Position numbers and translations under genes: made by a program. From NCBI GenBank assembly GCA_034429695.1, contig DAOUGC010000250.1, positions 1-20,813 on the forward strand: DNA of 20,813 nucleotides, read 5' to 3'. Shown one piece after another: positions 15,605 through 20,813 of the stretch. Every line of letters starts with the position of its first letter. Position 1 is the first letter of the stretch. The notes beneath the pieces were generated by a model that was given only the letters and a program-made list of their open reading frames with translations, did no database searches and was not told the origin of the DNA. This DNA is from DAOUGC01 sp034429695 (GTDB taxonomy: Bacteria; Chloroflexota; Anaerolineae; Anaerolineales; Anaerolineaceae).

Positions 15605-16969
15605 ATGCAGGAAAAACTGCCAGGGCGCACCAAACTGCTCTATGGTTTTGGCGATACCGGTTTCAGCCTGACCTCCACCATTATCGCCGCTTTCTTTGCC
15701 ATCTTCCTCACCGACGTGGTCGGCATTCCCCCCGGCACGGCTGCCATCGCCATCTTCATCGGGCGCACGTGGGATTACATCAATGACCCGTTGATCGGTT
15801 ACCTGTCTGACCGCACACGCACGCGCTGGGGCAGGCGGCGGCCCTTCCTGCTGTTCGGCGCGCTGCCGTTTGCACTGGCGTTCATCCTGATGTGGCTGCG
15901 CCCGCCCTTCACCGGTCAGATTGCCCTGACCATCTATTACGCCGTGGCGTATGTGCTGTTTGAATCAGCCGCGACATTTGTGTACATGCCCTACTTTGCG
16001 CTCACCCCTGAATTGACCAACAATTACGATGAGCGTACCTCTCTGACCACTTATCGCATGGGATTTTCCATCCTGGGCAGTCTGGTGGCTTTCACCATCC
16101 CGTTGATGATTGTGGGTTCTTTCAGCCCCGAGAACAGCGCCAGTGTGACCAGCATGGGCATCATCTTTGGCGTCGCCAGCGCGCTGCCGTTGCTGCTGGT
16201 GTTCCTGAGCACCCGCGAGCGCCAGGAATATCAAAAACTGGACCAACCCAAATTGCTGGAGTCACTGCGCGCCGCGCTCAAGAACCGCCCGTTTGTGTTC
16301 AGCATGGTGATCTTCCTGCTCACCTGGGTATCGGTGGATATTCTGCAGACCACGCTGCTGTACTTCCTCAAATACGTGCTGGGGCGCGAGGCGCAATCCG
16401 ACCTGATCATGGCGACCATTTTTGTCACTGCCATGCTGGTGCTGCCGTTCTGGAACTGGGTATCCAAACGCTGGAACAAACGCATGGCATACGCTGCCGG
16501 CATTGCCTTCTGGGCGGTGGTGCAGTGCACGCTGATCCTGTTCAACAGCGCCACACCCCTGCCGGTGATCCTGGGGCTGTGCGCACTGGCCGGCATCGGC
16601 GTCAGCGCTGCGCACGTGCTGCCCTGGTCGATCATCCCCGACGCGATTGAATGGGATGAATGGCAGACCGGTGAGCGTCACGAAGGCATGTTCTACAGCC
16701 TGGTGATGTTGTCCATGAAGGTGGCATCCTCGCTTGCCATCCCGCTGGTGCTGCTGGTCTTGCAGGTCACCGGTTACCAGCCCAATTCCACCCAGCAACC
16801 GGCCAGCGCCATCCTGGGCATCCGCATGGCAATCGGACCCATCCCTGCGGTGCTGCTGGTGATCGGCATCGTGTTTGCCCTGCTGTACCCATTGTCGCGC
16901 GAGAAGCACCGCCAGATTGTGGCTGAACTGGAAGCGCGGCGGGCAGGCTTGAGCGGGGAGCCAAAATGA
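15605..16969 (+). CDS. MFS transporter of the GPH (glycoside-pentoside-hexuronide:cation) type
   Basis: A 454-residue membrane protein with about 12 hydrophobic segments. The opening 'KLLYGFGDTGFSLTSTIIAAFFAIFLTDVVG' and the block 'RTWDYINDPLIGYLSDRTRTRWGRRRPFLL' are hallmarks of the GPH/MelB-like group, which couples uptake of sugars or glycosides to a cation. The central 'ALKNRPFVFSMVIFLLTWVSVDIL' also fits. The substrate cannot be assigned, because no glycosidase lies nearby. AGAGGA seven bases before the ATG supports the start. Its stop overlaps the next start (ATGA, 16966-16969), tying it to the GNAT gene. Confidence 0.9.
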   Translation: MQEKLPGRTKLLYGFGDTGFSLTSTIIAAFFAIFLTDVVGIPPGTAAIAIFIGRTWDYINDPLIGYLSDRTRTRWGRRRPFLLFGALPFALAFILMWLRPPFTGQIALTIYYAVAYVLFESAATFVYMPYFALTPELTNNYDERTSLTTYRMGFSILGSLVAFTIPLMIVGSFSPENSASVTSMGIIFGVASALPLLLVFLSTRERQEYQKLDQPKLLESLRAALKNRPFVFSMVIFLLTWVSVDILQTTLLYFLKYVLGREAQSDLIMATIFVTAMLVLPFWNWVSKRWNKRMAYAAGIAFWAVVQCTLILFNSATPLPVILGLCALAGIGVSAAHVLPWSIIPDAIEWDEWQTGERHEGMFYSLVMLSMKVASSLAIPLVLLVLQVTGYQPNSTQQPASAILGIRMAIGPIPAVLLVIGIVFALLYPLSREKHRQIVAELEARRAGLSGEPK

Positions 16970-18153
16970 GCGATATCGCCGTGCTGCCGGTGCGCACTCC
17001 GCGTGAGAAGCGCATCTTCCTCACCTTCCCCTGGAAAATTTTTGCAGATGACCCACTGTGGGTTCCTCCGCTGCTGCCTGACTGGGCTGAGCGCATGGAC
17101 CCGCGCAAGGGGGTCTTCTTTCAACGCGGCACGGCTGAGTTTTTTATCGCATGGCGTGACGGTCAACCGGTTGGAACCATTTGCGCCGCCGAGGATCGCG
17201 CCCAGAACGAGGAAATGGGTCTGCGTGAGTGTGTGTTCGGGTTCTTCAACTTTATTGATGACTACGCCGTGTTTGAGGCGCTGCTGGCACGGGCACACGC
17301 ATGGGCGCGCGAGCGCGGGCTGGATTCGCTCAACGGGCCGTTCAACCTGGATTATGAAGACAGCTACGGCATTCTGGTGGAGGGTCGTGAGCGTCCGCCT
17401 GCGTTGATGTGCGGGCACACCCCGCCTTATTACCTCCATTTTGTCGAGCGCTATGGTTTTCAGCCGCGCCGCGGCGACAACATTGCCTTTGCGCTGGATC
17501 TGGACGGCAACCCCGCCCTGAATGACCTGGCGCGCATGGCGGAGCGCGCTCGTGAACGCTGCCGTTTTCACATTCGATCTGCCGACCTGGCGCACTGGCA
17601 GGATGAGCTGGAACGCATTTACATCCTGCTCAACCGTGCGTTGGCGCACCTGCCCGATCACCGCCCTTGGCGGCGCGAGGTGGTGTTCAATTCCATGTCG
17701 CCGTTCAAGGATCTGGTAGACCCTGACCTGGTGCTGTTTGCCGAGGACCCCAATCTGCCGGAAGGCGAACGCACCATCGGCTGGCTGCCTGGGTTGCCCA
17801 ATTTGAATGAACTGTTTGCCCGCGCAGACGGCTTGCGCCGCCCGTGGAACACCGCACGCCTGCTGTGGGATTTGCGCCAGTTAAAGCGCGGGCGGTTGCA
17901 AACCCGCTGCCTGACCGCCAAGAGCGTGCTGGTGCTGCCTGAGTACTGGGGCAGCGGGGTGGCGATCCTGATGTTCAATGAACTTGCCCAGCGCGCAAAG
18001 GCTGCCGGGTATCAGTGGATCGACGGCTCCCTGACCTCGGCGGACAATCCCCGCACGCCGGCCATTGCCGAACGGCTGGGGGCAAAGCTGTACAAGCGGT
18101 ACAGGGTGTATCAGATCGGAGTGAAGAATGGCAAGGATCCTCAAACGCTGTGA
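16966..18153 (+). CDS. GNAT-fold N-acetyltransferase-like protein
   Basis: A 395-residue cytoplasmic protein of a two-part GNAT-like family. The N-terminal part contains 'FPWKIFADDPLWVPPLLPDWAERMDPRKGVFF' and 'LNGPFNLDYEDSYGILVEG', then 'MCGHTPPYYLHFVERYGFQPRRGDN', a layout common to a widespread uncharacterised acetyltransferase-like group. The C-terminal part carries an acyl-CoA-binding type block: 'SVLVLPEYWGSGVAILMFNELAQRAKAAGY...ERLGAKLYKRYRVYQI'. The acceptor is unknown. The start overlaps the transporter stop by 4 bp, and the zinc-ribbon gene begins inside its 3' end, so the three appear to form one operon. Confidence 0.78.
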   Translation: MSDIAVLPVRTPREKRIFLTFPWKIFADDPLWVPPLLPDWAERMDPRKGVFFQRGTAEFFIAWRDGQPVGTICAAEDRAQNEEMGLRECVFGFFNFIDDYAVFEALLARAHAWARERGLDSLNGPFNLDYEDSYGILVEGRERPPALMCGHTPPYYLHFVERYGFQPRRGDNIAFALDLDGNPALNDLARMAERARERCRFHIRSADLAHWQDELERIYILLNRALAHLPDHRPWRREVVFNSMSPFKDLVDPDLVLFAEDPNLPEGERTIGWLPGLPNLNELFARADGLRRPWNTARLLWDLRQLKRGRLQTRCLTAKSVLVLPEYWGSGVAILMFNELAQRAKAAGYQWIDGSLTSADNPRTPAIAERLGAKLYKRYRVYQIGVKNGKDPQTL

Positions 18154-18271
18154 TATTTGCGGCGGGTGGCAGGCGATTTATCTTGTGACCGATGCTGATG
18201 GAAAAAAGCTGCGGGTGTGCGCCCGCTGCTGGAAGGAAAAATTCGCACCGAAGATGGGCAAGGAAGGTTGA
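18128..18271 (+). CDS. Small zinc-ribbon protein (47 residues)
   Basis: A short gene that starts 26 bp before the end of the GNAT gene, in a different frame. It encodes 47 residues with two CxxC pairs, CDIC (C8, C11) and CARC (C31, C34), separated by about 19 residues, the spacing of a rubredoxin-like or zinc-ribbon knuckle, and a Lys-rich tail. GGAGTG lies six bases before the ATG, so the start is well placed. A strong terminator follows 34 bp after its stop. It probably binds one zinc ion; its partner is unknown. Confidence 0.7.
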   Translation: MARILKRCDICGGWQAIYLVTDADGKKLRVCARCWKEKFAPKMGKEG

Positions 18272-18276
18272 TGCTT

Positions 18277-18399
18277 GAACGGCACGAATAATGCTTTTCG
18301 TAGGGGCAGGTTCAAAAAGGAACCTGCCGTTTTTTGTCCGTGTCGGCAGCACGGAATTTTTATCACGAACGGCACGAATAAATGGCTTTTGCAGGGGCG
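18277..18399 (+). repeat. Diverged direct repeat, two copies
   Basis: GAACGGCACGAATAA occurs at 18277-18291 and again at 18367-18381. In both copies it is followed by a related stretch (TGCTTTTCGTAGGGGC and ATGGCTTTTGCAGGGGC), each leading straight into a hairpin. The unit is thus about 31-33 bp plus a hairpin of different sequence. It looks like a dispersed intergenic repeat of this genome. Confidence 0.65.
18305..18335 (+). terminator. Rho-independent terminator after the zinc-ribbon gene
   Basis: Arms GGCAGGTTC (18305-18313) and GAACCTGCC (18320-18328) enclose a 6-base loop and are followed by G and six Ts (18330-18335). It closes the transporter-GNAT-zinc-ribbon operon. Confidence 0.88.
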
Positions 18400-18608
18400 T
18401 GCGGCGCACGCGTTTTATGGGGTTTGTGCAGTCATAAAGCGCAGCTTGCCTGTGAGGGGGCGCTCCGGGCGCCGCCTGCATGGCACGGGTGTGTGTCGCC
18501 ACTCTGCTTCACCGCACCCATCACCAAATCTCCCCCTCTTTGCCGTGCCATGATTCGTTTCATTTCGTGGTAAGATCGGTTAATTCCGTCCACACGCAGG
18601 AGTTGTCC
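18397..18608. other. Rest of the gene-free spacer before the deoxynucleoside kinase
   Basis: No gene is credible here. A small hairpin, GCGTGC (18397-18402) and GCACGC (18406-18411) with loop GGC, resembles the 3-base-loop hairpins near 3633 and 3671. AGGAG seven bases before 18609 is the ribosome site of the next gene. The frame of the kinase stays open back to 18480, but that extension has no family resemblance. Confidence 0.5.
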
Positions 18609-19256
18609 ATGTATTTTTCCATCGAAGGTGTCATCGGCGTCGGTAAAACCACCCTCGCGCGCTTGCTGCAACCGCGCTTTGAAAGTCACCTGCTGCTTGA
18701 GGTGTTCGAAGAGAACCCCTTCCTGGGTGATTTTTACGCTGATCGCGCGCGCTACGCCTTTCAGACACAGATCTTTTTCCTGCTCAGCCGTTACCATCAG
18801 CAGCACAGCGCCGTGCCGCAGATGCTGGCAGAGGGCAGGGGCTTGATTAGCGACTACACCTTCGAGAAGGACGCCCTGTTTGCCGGCATCAACCTGACCG
18901 GCGATGAGCTGGAGATCTATCACCAGGTGCATGAAGCCCTGGCTGAAAAAATCAAAGTGCCGGAATTGATCGTTTATCTGCGCGCCAGCACCGACACGCT
19001 CATGCAGCGCATCGCCCTGCGCGACCGCCCGTATGAACGCGCCATGGAACGTGCTTACATTGCTGAACTCAACGAAGCCTACGACCGCTTTTTCATGGAA
19101 AATGGCGACCATACCGCCCCCGTGCTGGTGATCGACTCCAATCAGCTTGATTTTGTCCGCAAGGCTGAGGACCTGCAGTGGGTGGAGGAACGCATCCGCC
19201 AGCGCCTGCAGCTTTCACCCTTCCAACCCGAACTACCCATGGATGACAACGCTTGA
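18609..19256 (+). CDS. Deoxynucleoside kinase (deoxyadenosine/deoxyguanosine kinase type)
   Basis: A 215-residue nucleotide-salvage enzyme that phosphorylates a deoxynucleoside at the 5' position using ATP. Visible are the P-loop GVIGVGKT (7-14) after 'FSIE', 'FEENPFLGDFYADRARYAFQTQIFFLLSRY' (33-62), which forms the base-binding helix, the 'SDYTFEKD' block (81-88) in the position of the DRS/DRY motif, and the Arg-rich lid 'RDRPYER' (138-144). The length fits the bacterial dGK/dAK group; which base is preferred cannot be told. I chose the ATG at 18609 because of AGGAG seven bases upstream and because homology starts there. The nucleotidyltransferase gene follows after 29 bp. Confidence 0.92.
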   Translation: MYFSIEGVIGVGKTTLARLLQPRFESHLLLEVFEENPFLGDFYADRARYAFQTQIFFLLSRYHQQHSAVPQMLAEGRGLISDYTFEKDALFAGINLTGDELEIYHQVHEALAEKIKVPELIVYLRASTDTLMQRIALRDRPYERAMERAYIAELNEAYDRFFMENGDHTAPVLVIDSNQLDFVRKAEDLQWVEERIRQRLQLSPFQPELPMDDNA

Positions 19257-19285
19257 TCTCAACCTGAACATGGGGGACAAAACTT

Positions 19286-20284
19286 ATGCGCATCACCCGT
19301 GAATCTCTGCTCAAGACCACACGCACCATTGTGGCGCAGCGTACGTATGTCAACCGCCGGCTGGTTTGCATTTATCTGACCGGCTCTTTGCGCTTTGAGG
19401 AGCCGCTGCTGGGCGGCGCCACTGATATTGACCTGTTTTTCATCCACGATTCAGAACCGCCCGCGGCGCGTGAGATTGAGCGCATCACCGATGACGTGCA
19501 TCTGGATATCACCCATCTCTCGCAAAGTGTGTTCTCACAGCCGCGCAACCTGCGCTGCGACCCATGGCTGGGAACCTTCCTGTGCCAGGACCCGCTGGTG
19601 CTGCATGATGTGCAGCACTGGTTCGAGTTCACCCAGGCGGCGGTGTGCGCGCAATTTCACCAGCCTGAGAATGTGCTCAAACGCGCCCGCCCGCGGCTGG
19701 AAGAAGCCCGCCGTCTGTGGTTTGAAGCCCAGGACGCGGTGGGCCTGCAACGCCTGAATCTCTACCTCAATGCACTGGATGAAGCCGGACAGGTGCTCGG
19801 CAACCTGCACGGCACACCCCTGACCGAACGGCGTTTCTTTGTTCAACTGGCTGAATCCGCCCGCGCGCTGGGCAAACCCGGCCTGGCCGGGGGGCTGGCT
19901 GACCTGATCATGTCAGAAGAAGCCCACAGCGATAACTGGCAGCGCTGGCTGCCGGTGTGGTCTCACGCGCTGCAGCTTGCCTCAGCCCAACCCGGGCACG
20001 ATATTTGCGTGCACCCTGCCCGCGTGGGGTATTACACCCGTGGGGCGGCTGCCCTGTTTGATGATTTGCCCGCCGCCGGGTTGTGGGTTTTGCTGCGCAC
20101 CTGGTCCCGCGCGGTTGCCTGCCTGCCGGAGAACGAAACCGAAGCGATTGATTCTTTCACACGGGTGCTCACCGCGCTGGAACTGGACGATGAACGCTTT
20201 TCCAACCGGCTGGATGGTCTGGATTCCTACCTGGACTCACTGGAAGAGACGCTTGAAGTATGGGAGAAAAACAACGGACTCTAG
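19286..20284 (+). CDS. Nucleotidyltransferase-fold protein with long helical C-terminus
   Basis: A 332-residue protein. The N-terminal part has the polymerase-beta-like nucleotidyltransferase signature: 'LTGS' with G33-S34, D47-x-D49 in 'GATDIDLFF', and a third acidic residue D74 in 'VHLDIT'. This is the full catalytic triad, so it may be active. The rest (about 100-332) is mostly helical, resembling the substrate-binding bundles of aminoglycoside-type and minimal NTases, but no specific family is evident. GGGGGA eight bases before the ATG supports the start. It is probably co-transcribed with the deoxynucleoside kinase. Its stop codon adjoins the proposed replication origin. The substrate is unknown. 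Confidence 0.78.
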   Translation: MRITRESLLKTTRTIVAQRTYVNRRLVCIYLTGSLRFEEPLLGGATDIDLFFIHDSEPPAAREIERITDDVHLDITHLSQSVFSQPRNLRCDPWLGTFLCQDPLVLHDVQHWFEFTQAAVCAQFHQPENVLKRARPRLEEARRLWFEAQDAVGLQRLNLYLNALDEAGQVLGNLHGTPLTERRFFVQLAESARALGKPGLAGGLADLIMSEEAHSDNWQRWLPVWSHALQLASAQPGHDICVHPARVGYYTRGAAALFDDLPAAGLWVLLRTWSRAVACLPENETEAIDSFTRVLTALELDDERFSNRLDGLDSYLDSLEETLEVWEKNNGL

Positions 20285-20343
20285 ATATGGGGGGGTGTTT
20301 GATTTCCCCTCATTTTTGTGCCAGTTGATTTCTCCCCAAAAAC

Positions 20344-20701
20344 TGTGGATAACCCCCTTAAAACTGTGGATAAGTGCCTGAAACTGTGGACAAATGGGCC
20401 GTTTTGTCCACCACCTGCCCGACAGGCAAAAAAAAGACACCGCCATATATGGGGGTGTGCGCAGGAATCGCCCCATATATTTCCAGAACAAAGATCGATT
20501 CATGATTCGCAGGGATAATCAAGCGGGGCTGTGGATAAACCGGTGATTCCATCCACAGTTATCCACAGGGCAGCCGGGATAACCACTTTGGTTGAATCCG
20601 GCAGATATGGACAGCATGACGCAAGAAAACGGCATATATGGGGGCAAATCAGCAAGAATCATTTTTATCCACACTTTCCACACCCCCTACTATTATTACT
20701 G
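20344..20701. other. oriC: Probable chromosomal replication origin (oriC): DnaA-box cluster with unwinding element
   Basis: The replication initiator DnaA binds TTATCCACA. Perfect copies lie at 20344-20352, 20365-20373 and 20530-20538 (minus) and 20559-20567 and 20665-20673 (plus). Near matches are at 20385-20393 (TTGTCCACA, minus), 20404-20412 (TTGTCCACC, plus), 20549-20557 (CCATCCACA, plus) and 20674-20682 (CTTTCCACA, plus). The last two plus-strand boxes abut and lead into CCCCC (20683-20687) and the triplets CTA-CTA-TTA-TTA (20687-20698), which match the box, GC-cluster and DnaA-trio order of the known basal unwinding system. No long gene lies in the region. dnaA itself is not in the window. 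Confidence 0.88.
20444..20644. repeat. CATATATGGGGG repeats inside the origin region
   Basis: Identical 12-mers lie at 20444-20455 and 20633-20644. CCCCATATAT (20471-20480) is the same word inverted, so 20445-20480 forms an inverted repeat with 10-base arms and a 16-base spacer. Degenerate relatives are AGATATGGGGGGG at 20283-20295 and AGATATGGAC near 20603. The word does not resemble a DnaA box. Confidence 0.7.
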
Positions 20702-20713
20702 AATCTACATATC
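20665..20713 (+). other. Basal origin-unwinding module (two DnaA boxes, C tract, DnaA-trios)
   Basis: In order: TTATCCACA (20665-20673), CTTTCCACA (20674-20682), a C tract (20683-20687), then CTA, CTA, TTA, TTA (20687-20698), whose complement read 3' to 5' gives GAT, GAT, AAT, AAT, all fitting the trio consensus. About 74% A/T follows to 20713, as expected of the region that opens first. Loading of DnaA would proceed rightwards from the boxes. Confidence 0.82.
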
Positions 20714-20813
20714 CATGTGGGGAAAGAAAGAATAATGAATCAGCCCGGCAAATCCGGGGAGAAACCATCAGGGTTAATTGCCAGCAGATAGGTTGGGGCA
20801 GGTGGAACGATAC
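20702..20813. other. Right edge beyond the origin, no gene identified
   Basis: An ATG at 20734 preceded by GGGGAAAG opens a reading frame of only 18 codons before a stop at 20788-20790, too short to call. The next real gene must start beyond the window. Confidence 0.4.

Noticed and set aside
18480..18608. N-terminal extension of the deoxynucleoside kinase
   Set aside because: The P-loop kinase fold begins at the ATG at 18609, which has AGGAG at proper spacing. The extension comes from repeat-like intergenic DNA.
20734..20790. An 18-codon frame after the origin, possibly the start of dnaA
   Set aside because: It ends at a stop codon after 18 residues and does not resemble the DnaA N-terminus; calling it broken would need sequence beyond the window.
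20531..20791. An 86-residue open frame through the origin
   Set aside because: Its codons are made of DnaA boxes and the unwinding module. The protein has no coherent pattern and no ribosome site.

Overview
The window reads as a piece of a high-GC bacterial chromosome, most likely a member of the Chloroflexota (class Anaerolineae). That placement is inferred from the protein set (a GT39-type membrane protein before holB, a GPH-type transporter joined to a long GNAT protein, a small deoxynucleoside kinase, an NTase protein) and from the many GC-rich hairpins between genes. No rRNA or marker protein settles it. No rRNA, tRNA, CRISPR array, transposase or phage gene was seen.

Layout. Bases 1-1541: end of a membrane glycosyltransferase-like gene, overlapped by holB (DNA polymerase III delta'). 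Bases 1561-3324: two AT-richer genes, a membrane protein with a PH-like N-terminus (minus strand) and a DUF3795 protein ending in a clear terminator. Bases 3374-3735 hold no gene but carry several GC-rich hairpins. Bases 3789-8475 form a plus-strand run: an unusual lipoprotein-anchored FtsK/SpoIIIE-like ATPase, an FRG-domain protein, a GT1-type glycosyltransferase overlapping it by 4 bp, and the UV damage endonuclease uvsE with what looks like a leaderless promoter. A large unrecognised protein with a GxSxG motif (minus) is divergent from an NADPH-dependent flavoprotein reductase, and a 31-bp palindrome lies between them. Polyphosphate kinase ppk1 follows on the minus strand with a small STAS-like gene behind it. 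An AT-rich gene for a nuclease-helicase fusion (DUF2075) looks acquired. Bases 15605-18271: a GPH-type transporter, a GNAT protein and a 47-residue zinc-ribbon protein overlap one another in a probable operon that ends at a terminator. A deoxynucleoside kinase and a nucleotidyltransferase-fold protein follow.

The most important part is the right end. Bases 20285-20730 contain no convincing gene but hold nine DnaA-box-like 9-mers, five of them perfect TTATCCACA. The last two abut and run into a C tract and CTA/TTA triplets, the order known for the bacterial basal origin-unwinding system (DnaA boxes, GC cluster, DnaA-trios). I call this a probable chromosomal replication origin, oriC. Interleaved with the boxes is a second repeated word, CATATATGGGGG, which the DnaA model does not explain.

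Other points of interest are the FtsK-like protein, whose Walker B motif lacks the usual glutamate, next to the FRG-glycosyltransferase pair; the palindromic operator candidate at 9980-10010; and the DUF2075 nuclease-helicase.
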